Assembly: GCA_947630795.1 (NCBI GenBank)
Contig: CANRJC010000003.1
Coordinates: 1 to 64,000 of the forward strand
Direction: 5' to 3'
DNA: 64,000 nt
From: an uncultured Phascolarctobacterium sp.
GTDB lineage: Bacteria; Bacillota; Negativicutes; Acidaminococcales; Acidaminococcaceae
The notes beneath the pieces are model-generated. The model was not told where the DNA came from. It worked only from the letters and a program-made list of their open reading frames with translations, and ran no database searches. A program made the translations under genes and the position numbers. This document shows positions 1-6,876 of the stretch, piece by piece. Numbering within the stretch: the stretch's first letter is position 1; each line of letters starts with the position of its first letter.

Positions 1-101
1 GAATGCTTTGCCCTTTGCAGGGTTCTGACTTTGATATTTTGCCGGAGGATTTTGCCAACGATTACTTGACACTGTCTTTTTACCGAAACTTTACGATTTG
101 A
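1..101 (+). CDS. 3' end of an unidentified gene (partial)
   Basis: Frame 3 is open from the window edge to a TGA at 99-101 and reads as a plausible acidic-aromatic C-terminus ending FYRNFTI. A promoter starts directly after the stop, which fits a gene ending here. Only about 33 residues are visible and no family can be named. It could be a chance open frame. Confidence 0.3.
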   Translation, partial: MLCPLQGSDFDILPEDFANDYLTLSFYRNFTI

Positions 102-103
102 AC

Positions 104-133
104 TTGCCAAGAGCACGGGGGCCGTGCTATGAT
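104..133 (+). promoter_or_regulatory. Promoter of the znu leader, with a palindrome in the spacer
   Basis: TTGCCA (104-109), an 18-bp spacer, then TATGAT (128-133) preceded by an extended TG (125-126). The spacer holds a perfect 7-bp inverted repeat, AGCACGG/CCGTGCT (112-118 and 122-128). Its position between the -35 and -10 is typical of a repressor site. It could instead be the tail hairpin of the gene ending at 101, but no T-run follows it. Confidence 0.55.
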
Positions 134-226
134 AATAGAGAGTTAAGCCGCCGGAGGCGGAGATCGCAAGGGAGCGTGTGTGCCAAAACAGTATAACAGA
201 GCGAAGGAACAGTAGGAACGAACAGC

Positions 227-331
227 GTGAAGAAGAGCATCGAGGTGTTTTGTGTGAAGTTCTTATCCTACATCATCGTCCAACTTTTGACCTTGGGCCA
301 AGAGGAACAACAACGTACTTTCCGGTTGTAA
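227..331 (+). CDS. Possible 34-codon small ORF in the znu leader
   Basis: A GTG start at 227 lies 8 nt after a weak AGGA (214-217, in the GTAGGAACG stretch). The frame encodes 34 residues: a basic start (VKKS), a hydrophobic middle (VKFLSYIIVQLLTL) and a charged tail, ending TAA at 329-331. It lies within the putative leader and just before the terminator, so it could be a leader peptide or a small membrane peptide. A 102-nt open frame is not rare by chance, so confidence is low. Confidence 0.2.
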   Translation: MKKSIEVFCVKFLSYIIVQLLTLGQEEQQRTFRL

Positions 332-361
332 AGAGCAGAGGCTCATAAAGAAAGACAGGGG

Positions 362-396
362 CTGCGCAAGAGGTTTTCGCCTCCTGCGCAGTTTTT
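362..396 (+). terminator. Intrinsic terminator 16 nt before znuA
   Basis: Hairpin CTGCGCA (362-368) with GAGG, loop TTTTCG, then CCTC and TGCGCAG (385-391), followed by TTTTT. It sits immediately before the znuA ribosome-binding site. It therefore either ends an independent small RNA or acts as an attenuator for znuACB. Confidence 0.8.
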
Positions 397-411
397 GTAA
401 ATAGAGGGAAA

Positions 412-1281
412 ATGAAAAAAACGCTATTATTGCTGCTGTTGCCGGCCGTTGTCCTGCTGTGCTGGGGCTGCGGGGGGCCGCAAAAAAAAGAGACGGCCAA
501 ACTTTCGGTCACCGCTTCCTTTTATCCCATGGGCGAACTGGCCAAGGGCGTAGGCGGCGAGCTGATCGAGCTGCGGGTGCTGGTGCCGGCGGGGGTAGAG
601 GCTCACGACTTCGAACCTTCCCCTCGAGCCGTGACCGCCTTGGGCCAAAGCAAAGTTTTTGTCTATAACGGCTTGTTGGAACCCTGGGCACAGGGAGCTC
701 TGCGGGCAGTGGCTGAGCAGCCGGTGCTGGCCTGCCGCGCCGGGGAAGGGCTCTACCGCTTGCCCGACGGCACCGAAGACCCTCACGTGTGGCTGGACCT
801 CGGCAAAGCGCAGCTGGAGACAGAGAGGATCTGCGCCGCCTTTTGCGAGGCAGATCCGGCTCACGCCGATCTTTATCGCCGCAATGCGGCGCTTTATACG
901 GCAAAGCTGGCGGAGTTGGATGCGGCCTATAAAGAGCTGGGCCGCAGCAGCCGGCGCAAGACCATCGTCTCGAGCCACGCCGCCTTCGGACATTTGGCGG
1001 CAGCCTACGGCTTAAAGCAAGAAGCGGTGCTGGGCCTCTCACCTGAAGCAGAACCTACTGCGGCGGCACTGGGCGCTTTGACGAAAACGGTGCGGCGGGA
1101 AGGGCTCGCTTATATTTTTATGGAGAGCGGCGCATCGGAGCGGGTGGCCCGAACTTTGGCGAAAGAAGCAGGAGTGAAGGTGCTGCCTCTTGATGCGGCG
1201 GAAGGCTCCGGCAGCGGCGGCCGCAGTTTTCTTCAAATAGCGGAAGAAAATTTGCGCAATTTGAAAAAGGCTTTGCAATGA
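412..1281 (+). CDS. znuA: Metal ABC transporter substrate-binding lipoprotein (ZnuA/MntC type)
   Basis: A 289-residue cluster A-I solute-binding protein. It captures Zn2+ or Mn2+ outside the membrane and delivers it to the ZnuB permease. The N-terminus is a lipoprotein signal (MKKTLLLLLLPAVVLLCWGC) with the likely lipidated Cys at residue 20. Family landmarks are present: HDFEPSP near residue 65, DPHVWLD near 123, SSHAAFGHLA near 188 and FMESGAS near 238. The conserved His residues would be the metal ligands. The His-rich loop of many zinc-specific ZnuA proteins is absent, so Mn2+ cannot be excluded. An SD-like AGAGGG precedes the ATG. The stop overlaps znuC (ATGA), showing an operon with znuC, znuB and the PHP gene. 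Confidence 0.88.
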   Translation: MKKTLLLLLLPAVVLLCWGCGGPQKKETAKLSVTASFYPMGELAKGVGGELIELRVLVPAGVEAHDFEPSPRAVTALGQSKVFVYNGLLEPWAQGALRAVAEQPVLACRAGEGLYRLPDGTEDPHVWLDLGKAQLETERICAAFCEADPAHADLYRRNAALYTAKLAELDAAYKELGRSSRRKTIVSSHAAFGHLAAAYGLKQEAVLGLSPEAEPTAAALGALTKTVRREGLAYIFMESGASERVARTLAKEAGVKVLPLDAAEGSGSGGRSFLQIAEENLRNLKKALQ

Positions 1282-1994
1282 TGGACAAGATCATAAACGT
1301 GGAAAATTTGGGCTTTGACTACGGCGAGGGCTGGGTCTTTCATGATCTGAGCCTGTATATAGAAGCCGGCGATTTTGTGGCGGTAGTGGGAGCCAACGGC
1401 GCCGGCAAGTCTACCTTGCTGAAATTGCTGGCAGGCATCCTTGCCCCCGCTAGAGGCCGCATCCTCTTTTACGGTCGGCCCCTGAGCGAATTCAAAGAGT
1501 GGGAACGGGTCGGCTATGTGCCGCAAAATCCGGCCAGGCAGCAAAAAGGCTTCCCCATCAGCGTGGAAGAAGTGGTGGCCTTGGGGCTTTTGAGCCCGCA
1601 GCGGCTGCGGGGGCCCCTTACGGCCGCAGAGGGCCGCCAAGTGGCAGCCTGCCTGGATCAATTCGGCCTGCGGGAACTGGCCGGACGGCGGCTGGGGGAA
1701 CTCAGCGGCGGGCAGCAGCAGCGGGCTTTTTTGGCTCGAGCCATGGTGAAAAAACCTTCGATCTTGCTGTTGGACGAACCGGCCAGCGGCGTCGATGCCC
1801 GGGCCAAAGCGGCTCTTTATCAACTCTTGCGGCAGGTGAACGAGGACGGAGTCACCATCGTCATGGTCTCTCACGATCTGGAACTGGCGGCTCAGGCGGC
1901 GCGGCACGCCCTCTGCCTGGACCACGGCATCTGCTTCTGGGGTCCGGCAGTTTCGGCCCTCACCCATCATCACCGCCACGGAACTTTTTTATAA
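1278..1994 (+). CDS. znuC: Metal ABC transporter ATP-binding protein
   Basis: A 238-residue ATPase that energises the zinc/manganese importer at the inner face of the membrane. It shows Walker A (GANGAGKST), Q-loop (PQNPA), signature LSGGQQQR, Walker B (ILLLDEPASGVD) and the switch His in VSHDLE. Length is normal for ZnuC/MntB ATPases. The start overlaps the znuA stop by 4 nt, and znuB follows after a 58-nt gap. The C-terminus ends in a short His-rich stretch (HHHRHG) that could bind metal. Confidence 0.9.
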   Translation: MMDKIINVENLGFDYGEGWVFHDLSLYIEAGDFVAVVGANGAGKSTLLKLLAGILAPARGRILFYGRPLSEFKEWERVGYVPQNPARQQKGFPISVEEVVALGLLSPQRLRGPLTAAEGRQVAACLDQFGLRELAGRRLGELSGGQQQRAFLARAMVKKPSILLLDEPASGVDARAKAALYQLLRQVNEDGVTIVMVSHDLELAAQAARHALCLDHGICFWGPAVSALTHHHRHGTFL

Positions 1995-2052
1995 GAGAAA
2001 TACCGACGAGAGCAAAAAATTCGCGCTCGTTACGCTAAAGGAGCAACTTTCG

Positions 2053-2925
2053 ATGCCGATACCCGAACTGTGGGCCATGGATTTTATGCGCCGGGCTTTC
2101 CTAGCCGGCCTGATAATGGGAGCGGTGTGCCCGCTTATAGGAACGTTTTTGGTTTTGCGCCGCCAGTCTCTCATCGGGGACGGGCTGGGGCACCTTGCCT
2201 TTGCGGGGGTGGCTGCCGGCGCTTTGGCCGGTGTCAACGGGGTGCTCAGCGCCGCCGCAGCCTGCATAGCGGGGGCGTTGGCTATCGAAGCGGTGCGGAG
2301 AAAGCTGCCCGAGGCGGCCGATATGGTGCTGGCGGTCTTTTTTTACAGCGGCATGGGTCTGGCCGCCGTCTTTTTGAGTTTGAACAGAGCTGGGGGCTTC
2401 AGCCTCAGCGGACTCCTCTTCGGCAGTCTGCTGACCGTCGGCCCCGAGGATCTGTGGCTGATAGGGGCGCTGGCTCTGGCCATAGTGCTTTTCATCGCTC
2501 TCTTTTACCGGCCGCTGCAATATTTGGCTTTCGACGAAGTTTGCGCTCAGGTGGCGGGGTTGCCGGTGGGCAAGCTCAATTTGCTGCTGGCCTTTTTGAC
2601 GGCTTTGACGGTGGCTTTGTCCATGCGCATCGTCGGCCTCCTTTTGGTGGCGGCCATGCTGGTGCTGCCGGTAGCTGCCGCTTTGCAGACGGCCAAAAGT
2701 TTTGCCGCCACCTTGAAGCAGAGCGTAGCCTACGGGCTGGCGGCGGTCAGTTTGGGACTGACGGTCAGCTATTATACCGATCTGGCGCCGGGAGGCAGCA
2801 TCGTTTTGACCGGAGGTCTCTTTTTTGCTCTCAGTTTCGTTCTCAATCGTATGCGGCGCAAAGGACGGACCGTAGAACAGCGCTGCTCCGTGTGCGGCGA
2901 AGAAGTTAAAGAGGAGCGAGGATGA
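2053..2925 (+). CDS. znuB: Metal ABC transporter permease
   Basis: A 290-residue ABC-3 family permease with eight or nine predicted hydrophobic segments. It is the membrane channel of the znu importer. Typical motifs are RRQSLIGDGLGHLAFAG near residue 36 and the long run around MRIVGLLLVAAMLVLPVAAA. An AAGGAGC SD sits at 2038-2044. The cytoplasmic tail carries a CSVC pair (RCSVCGEE), unusual for this family and possibly metal-binding. The stop overlaps the next gene (ATGA). Confidence 0.9.
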   Translation: MPIPELWAMDFMRRAFLAGLIMGAVCPLIGTFLVLRRQSLIGDGLGHLAFAGVAAGALAGVNGVLSAAAACIAGALAIEAVRRKLPEAADMVLAVFFYSGMGLAAVFLSLNRAGGFSLSGLLFGSLLTVGPEDLWLIGALALAIVLFIALFYRPLQYLAFDEVCAQVAGLPVGKLNLLLAFLTALTVALSMRIVGLLLVAAMLVLPVAAALQTAKSFAATLKQSVAYGLAAVSLGLTVSYYTDLAPGGSIVLTGGLFFALSFVLNRMRRKGRTVEQRCSVCGEEVKEERG

Positions 2926-3758
2926 GCAAGTTCGCTGAAAGAGAAAGAGTCGATCTGCACATCCACAGCTGCGCCAGCGACGGCACCTGGACGCCGGCGG
3001 AAGTGGTGCGAGAGGCAAAACAGTTGGGCTTGGCCGCCATCGCTTTGTGCGATCACGACAGTGTGGCCAATGTAGCGGAGACGATGGAACTGGCGGAAGC
3101 GGCGGGGCTGCGCTGCCTGGCGGCCAGCGAGATCTGCGCTACCAAAGCCGGCCGCATGTTCCACATCCTCGGCTACGGCATAGATATCACCAACGGACCC
3201 CTGTTGGCGTTGCTGCGGCACAATTGGGATCTGCTGCTGGACAAAGATGTGGAAAGCATCAAGATCTTGGCCGAGGCCGGCTGGGCGGTGGACGAAGAAG
3301 AATTCGCCCGTTACGAGTACGATCGGCGGCGAGGCGGCTGGAAAGCGCTGGCCTATTTGATCGACAAAGGTTTTTGTACCGATGTGAACGATTATTTCCG
3401 AAACATTTTTACGGAAGAGAATCACTTGGGCTTCCCGCCCTTTCCGCCCATTTCCCGGGTAATAGAAACGATCCATCAAGCGGGAGGAGTGGCTCTGTGC
3501 GCCCACGCCGCCAGCGCTTTTCACGGGCCCGGGCTGGCTGCGGAGTTAGAACTTTTGGCCGAAGAAAATTTAGACGGCTTTGAATGTTATCACAGCGGCC
3601 ACAGTCCCGAGGACACCGCAAAATTGCTGTCCTATTGCCGCGAGCGAGGCCTTTTGATCAGCGGCGGCAGCGATTGCCACGGAACTTTTGTGCCGGGACG
3701 TTTTTTGGGCGAACCGAAAGTCTACGCCGAAGACCTGTATTTGCCCGGGCTGCTCTGA
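2922..3758 (+). CDS. PHP-domain phosphoesterase (RNase AM/YciV-like)
   Basis: A 278-residue PHP metallo-phosphoesterase. Metal-binding motifs are DLHIHS (residues 11-16), the CDHDSV segment near 43, the E in AASEIC, and GGSDCHG near the C-terminus. Length and motif spacing fit the YciV/TrpH group: 5'-3' exoribonuclease AM or 3',5'-nucleotide bisphosphate phosphatase. They do not fit the HisJ/HisK histidinol-phosphatase group. It is translationally coupled to znuB. Its metal dependence would give a loose link to the importer, but the exact substrate is unknown. Confidence 0.8.
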   Translation: MSKFAERERVDLHIHSCASDGTWTPAEVVREAKQLGLAAIALCDHDSVANVAETMELAEAAGLRCLAASEICATKAGRMFHILGYGIDITNGPLLALLRHNWDLLLDKDVESIKILAEAGWAVDEEEFARYEYDRRRGGWKALAYLIDKGFCTDVNDYFRNIFTEENHLGFPPFPPISRVIETIHQAGGVALCAHAASAFHGPGLAAELELLAEENLDGFECYHSGHSPEDTAKLLSYCRERGLLISGGSDCHGTFVPGRFLGEPKVYAEDLYLPGLL

Positions 3759-3771
3759 AAAAATAAGCAAT

Positions 3772-3802
3772 AAAAAAACGCAGACTTCGAAAAAAGTCTG
3801 CG
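3772..3802 (-). terminator. Intrinsic terminator for the minus-strand small membrane protein
   Basis: Inverted repeat CGCAGACTT/AAGTCTGCG (3779-3787 and 3794-3802). On the minus strand it is followed by TTTTTTT. It lies between the convergent PHP gene and the small membrane protein gene. Confidence 0.75.
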
Positions 3803-3909
3803 GCAAAAAAATGAGCGGTCGATCCATCCGAGCGAGCGACGAAAGACAACGCTTTTGTTCGTTGCTTTCTCATCGTTTCGGGAGGGCCGGCCGCTTTTTT
3901 GTTTTGCTC

Positions 3910-4128
3910 TTATCTGTATTTGTTTTTGTGTTTGGTCTTGATCTTTTTGTTGGCTTCGTCGATCTTGGCATATTGCTGCCAGCAATAGAAGGCGCAGAGG
4001 GGCAGTCCTACGAAGATCAGGCCCAGCCAGCGGTTGTCCAGATAGTAGTGGCCGGCCATACCGGCGATGATGGTGAGGATGATGATGACGAAAAGATTGA
4101 GTTTGATATTCAAGAGTTTTTCGCGCAT
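3910..4128 (-). CDS. Small two-helix membrane protein of unknown function
   Basis: A 72-residue protein with two hydrophobic segments (about residues 12-30 and 34-50), a short loop NRWLG between them and a strongly basic tail (KKIKTKHKNKYR). A good SD (AAAGGAG) precedes the ATG, and a terminator follows the stop, so it looks like a real gene. No family is recognised. It stands downstream of gluQ on the same strand with a 42-nt gap. Confidence 0.65.
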   Translation of the reverse strand: MREKLLNIKLNLFVIIILTIIAGMAGHYYLDNRWLGLIFVGLPLCAFYCWQQYAKIDEANKKIKTKHKNKYR

Positions 4129-4170
4129 GGGAGGGGCTCCTTTCTTATGAGCAGATATTAAAACCTGTTT

Positions 4171-5130
4171 CTAACGACATAGAAGTTCAGGCGGGACCAC
4201 GATGTTGTGACGGGGGATCTTTTTCGGGTCGAAGAGGGGCAGAAGTTCGGCCGGGGTGATGGGTTCGGGTCTGGGCAGCTGACCTGCCAGCCAGGCCAGT
4301 TGGCCGATGAGGGCTTCGGCGCTGCCCAAGCGTTTTTTCAGCGCCGCCAGCTCCAAGTCACCGTCTCTTTTGGCCAGCCGCCGTCCGTCGGGCGCCACCA
4401 AAAGGGGGATGTGGCAGTACTCTTTGGGAGCGGGCAGGTCCAGCAAACGGAAAAGATAGAGCTGCAGGGGAGTGGAGCTCAAAAGATCCGCCCCGCGCAC
4501 GACTTGCGTGACCCCCATCAGACCGTCGTCTACAGTTACGGCCAGTTGATAGGCGAAGACGCCGTCGCTGCGCCGCACGATGCAGTCGCCGTTTTCTTTG
4601 GCCAAAGCAAAACTGCACTCGCCGTAAAGTTCGTCGTGAAAAGAGATCGTTTCGTCGGCTGTTTTGAGGCGATAAGCAGGAGGTCGCAGCTTGGCCTTGG
4701 CCGCTCGCTCTTCTTCGGATAAGCGGCGGCAGGTGCCGGGGTAGATCACCCGGCCGTCGCTGAAGTGGGGGGCCATAGCCGCATGCACTTCGTTGCGGCT
4801 GCAAAAACAGGGATAAAGAAGGCCTTGCTGCTGCAGGCGGCGGAAAAATTTTTCGTAGACGGCGCTGCGGTTGCTTTGAAAATAATTTTCGCTGTCAACA
4901 CTGCGATAGGCTCCCTCGTCCCAGTCCAGGCCCAACCACTCAAGATCGCGGGCGAGAGCGTCGGCGTTCTCTCGAGGGCAGCGGCGGGCATCTAAGTCTT
5001 CGATGCGCAAAAGGACGGAGCCCCCAGCTTTTTTGGCCCACAGCCAAGCCAAGAGACTGCAAAATACGTTGCCTAAGTGCAGGAAGCCGCTGGGCGTGGG
5101 TGCGAAGCGGCCCTTTACGGTTTCATGCAT
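4171..5130 (-). CDS. gluQ: Glutamyl-Q tRNA(Asp) synthetase
   Basis: A 319-residue truncated GluRS paralogue that glutamylates queuosine at position 34 of tRNA-Asp. It has the class I signature FAPTPSGFLHLGN near residue 9, LLRIEDLDARR, a zinc site formed by CFC, a Tyr and the Cys of PGTCR, and a KMSKS-like LAKRDGD. It lacks the anticodon-binding C-terminal domain of full GluRS, which defines the family. The start overlaps the end of pth by 8 nt. A short non-discriminating GluRS is less likely given the zinc motif and length. Confidence 0.88.
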   Translation of the reverse strand: MHETVKGRFAPTPSGFLHLGNVFCSLLAWLWAKKAGGSVLLRIEDLDARRCPRENADALARDLEWLGLDWDEGAYRSVDSENYFQSNRSAVYEKFFRRLQQQGLLYPCFCSRNEVHAAMAPHFSDGRVIYPGTCRRLSEEERAAKAKLRPPAYRLKTADETISFHDELYGECSFALAKENGDCIVRRSDGVFAYQLAVTVDDGLMGVTQVVRGADLLSSTPLQLYLFRLLDLPAPKEYCHIPLLVAPDGRRLAKRDGDLELAALKKRLGSAEALIGQLAWLAGQLPRPEPITPAELLPLFDPKKIPRHNIVVPPELLCR

Positions 5131-5725
5131 CGGCCTTGGCCTCCTCGGCGGGAGCTGCGATCTTTTTGGCGTTGTACTTTTGCATGGCGGCCTCGATGCC
5201 TTCGCTCAGATAAAGTTCCAGCGCATCGGCCAATTCGGCCACGGCTTTTTCGATGAGCTTTTTATCTTCCCCTTGAAAAGGATGAAGAACATGATCGATG
5301 ACCGCCGCCTCTTGGTGTTGCGGGTGGCCTATGCCGATCTTGAAACGGGGAAAGTCGCCGCTGCCCAAATGTTCGATGACAGATTCCACACCGCGATGGC
5401 CGCCGGCACTGCCTTTACGCCGCACCCGCAGGCGGCCTACCGGCAGATCCATATCGTCTTGGATCACGGCGATGTCTTCGGGGAGCAGGTGATAAAAAGC
5501 GGCCCACTCTCCCACGGCCACACCGCTGAGATTCATGTAGGTGGTGGGTTTGATGAGAAGCACTCGGTGAGGGAGAAAGCTTTCGGCATAATAAGCGTGG
5601 CGGGCCTGCTGGTCAAAAGAGAGCTGCCAGCGGCGGGCCAGTTCGTCCGCCACCATGAAGCCGATATTGTGGCGGGTAGCGGCATAATCTTTGCCGATGT
5701 TGCCTAAGCCTACGATCAGTTTCAT
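5123..5725 (-). CDS. pth: Peptidyl-tRNA hydrolase
   Basis: A 200-residue enzyme that frees tRNA from peptidyl-tRNA drop-off products. It has LIVGLGNIGKDYAATRHNIG at the N-terminus with the catalytic His in TRHNIG, KPTTYMNLSG, QDDMDLPVGRLR and GGHRGVESV. The frame is open further upstream, but the ATG at 5725 matches the family start and has a purine-rich SD (GAAGGGA). Overlap with gluQ indicates co-transcription. Confidence 0.93.
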   Translation of the reverse strand: MKLIVGLGNIGKDYAATRHNIGFMVADELARRWQLSFDQQARHAYYAESFLPHRVLLIKPTTYMNLSGVAVGEWAAFYHLLPEDIAVIQDDMDLPVGRLRVRRKGSAGGHRGVESVIEHLGSGDFPRFKIGIGHPQHQEAAVIDHVLHPFQGEDKKLIEKAVAELADALELYLSEGIEAAMQKYNAKKIAAPAEEAKADA

Positions 5726-5782
5726 AGCATCGATCCCTTCGGGCAGTAGCTGCTCCTTCTTAAAGAGAGAGATAAGCATAAA

Positions 5783-5813
5783 AGGCTGCCGCACCTAAAC
5801 GGTACGACAGCCT
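5783..5813 (-). terminator. Intrinsic terminator after prs
   Basis: A 13-bp stem, AGGCTGTCGTACC with GGTGCGGCAGCCT (two G-T pairs), separated by a 5-nt loop. On the minus strand it is followed by TTTTA. Confidence 0.8.
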
Positions 5814-5830
5814 CGATCAAGCCGGACCAT

Positions 5831-6787
5831 TTAAATGGTCTTGAAAAGCTGGCTCACGGACCAATCGTTGTAGATCCGCAGGATAGTTTCGGCCAAGATA
5901 GGCGCGATGCTCAGCACCTTGATCTTGGGATGTTGCTTGGTGGGGGGCAGCGGGATGGTGTTGGTCACTACCAGCTCGCTGATGGGGGATTGGATGATGC
6001 GGCTCAGGGCCGGGTCCGTCAGGATGGCGTGAGTGCAGCAGGCGTAGATGTCTTTGGCACCCAAATTTTTCAAAGCTCTGGCCCCTTCCGTGAGGGAACC
6101 GGCAGTGTCTACCATGTCGTCCACCAGGATGCAGGTCTTGCCTTCCACGGAGCCGATGATGTTCATCACTTCGCACTGGCCCGGTTCGGGACGGCGTTTG
6201 TCGATGATGGCCATGGGGCACTGCAAGATCTCCGCGAAACCCCGGGCGCGGCTGACACCGCCTAAGTCCGGAGAGATGACCGTCATATCCTCCAGCTGTT
6301 TTGCTTTGATATATTCGGCCAAGAGAGGACCGCCGGGCATGTGGTCGAAGGGGATATTGAAGAAGCCCTGGATCTGAGCGGCGTGGAGGTCGATGGTGAC
6401 CACGCGGGTGATGCCGGCGGCTTCCATCAGATCGGCCATCAATTTGGCGGTGATGGGCTCACGGCCTCTGGCCTTGCGATCTTGCCGGGCGTAACCGTAG
6501 TAAGGCACCACGGCGGTGATGTGGGCGGCGCTGGCCCGTTTGAAGGCGTCGGCCATGATCAGCAGTTCCATGACGTTGTCGTTGACAATGGGGCCGCAGG
6601 TGGGTTGGACGATGAAGATGTCCTTGCCGCGGACGCTTTCATTGACCATTACCTGGATCTCCCCGTTATTGAAACGGTTGATGATGGCATCGCCTACGGT
6701 AGTGCCCAGATAGGCGGCTATCTCTCGGGCCAAGCCGGGATTGGCATTCCCCGCAAAAATTCTGAATCGATTTTCGTCAGACAGCAT
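5831..6787 (-). CDS. prs: Ribose-phosphate pyrophosphokinase
   Basis: A 318-residue PRPP synthetase that makes PRPP from ribose-5-phosphate and ATP for nucleotide and histidine synthesis. It shows FNNGEIQVMVNESVRG, the DLHAAQIQGFF metal/catalytic motif and the PRPP loop VDDMVDTAGSL. Length is typical of class I enzymes. It lies downstream of glmU, the common Firmicutes pairing, but a terminator and its own promoter separate them here. PRPP is also the HisG substrate in the his operon of this window. Confidence 0.95.
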   Translation of the reverse strand: MLSDENRFRIFAGNANPGLAREIAAYLGTTVGDAIINRFNNGEIQVMVNESVRGKDIFIVQPTCGPIVNDNVMELLIMADAFKRASAAHITAVVPYYGYARQDRKARGREPITAKLMADLMEAAGITRVVTIDLHAAQIQGFFNIPFDHMPGGPLLAEYIKAKQLEDMTVISPDLGGVSRARGFAEILQCPMAIIDKRRPEPGQCEVMNIIGSVEGKTCILVDDMVDTAGSLTEGARALKNLGAKDIYACCTHAILTDPALSRIIQSPISELVVTNTIPLPPTKQHPKIKVLSIAPILAETILRIYNDWSVSQLFKTI

Positions 6788-6834
6788 CTGCTTTCCCTCC
6801 GCAATTTTGGCCCGCCGGGGCCGCTTACGCCCTA

Positions 6835-6864
6835 ATTATAATACAAAAAGAAAGGCCTGCGCAA
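6835..6864 (-). promoter_or_regulatory. Promoter of prs
   Basis: On the minus strand TTGCGC (6859-6864), an 18-bp spacer and a perfect TATAAT (6835-6840). It overlaps the glmU terminator hairpin, so termination and initiation are packed together. Confidence 0.6.
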
Positions 6865-6871
6865 GGCCTTT
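6844..6871 (-). terminator. Intrinsic terminator after glmU
   Basis: Minus-strand hairpin GAAAGGCC/GGCCTTTC with loop TTGCGCA, followed by TTTTTGT. Confidence 0.8.
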
Positions 6872-6876
6872 CCTAT

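Larger units (their letters stand above)
140..396 (+). ncRNA. Possible structured leader or small RNA of unknown family upstream of znuA
   Basis: The stretch from the promoter at 104-133 to the terminator at 362-396 would be a transcript of about 257 nt. It contains several short hairpins: CCGCC/GGCGG near 150-165, CTTG/CAAG near 293-303, CAAC/GTTG near 310-328, and GAGC/GCTC near 333-344. I could not match it to tmRNA, RNase P, SRP RNA, 6S RNA or a riboswitch class by its conserved motifs. It may be a free small RNA or a cis-acting attenuator of the zinc/manganese importer. A 34-codon open frame lies inside it. Confidence 0.35.

Noticed and set aside
140-396. 6S RNA, tmRNA, SRP RNA, RNase P RNA or cobalamin riboswitch
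   Set aside because: None of the conserved cores of these RNAs was found, and the 5' and 3' ends are not complementary as in 6S RNA.
2922-3758. Histidinol-phosphate phosphatase supplying the his pathway
   Set aside because: Motif layout and length match the YciV/RNase AM PHP group rather than HisJ/HisK.
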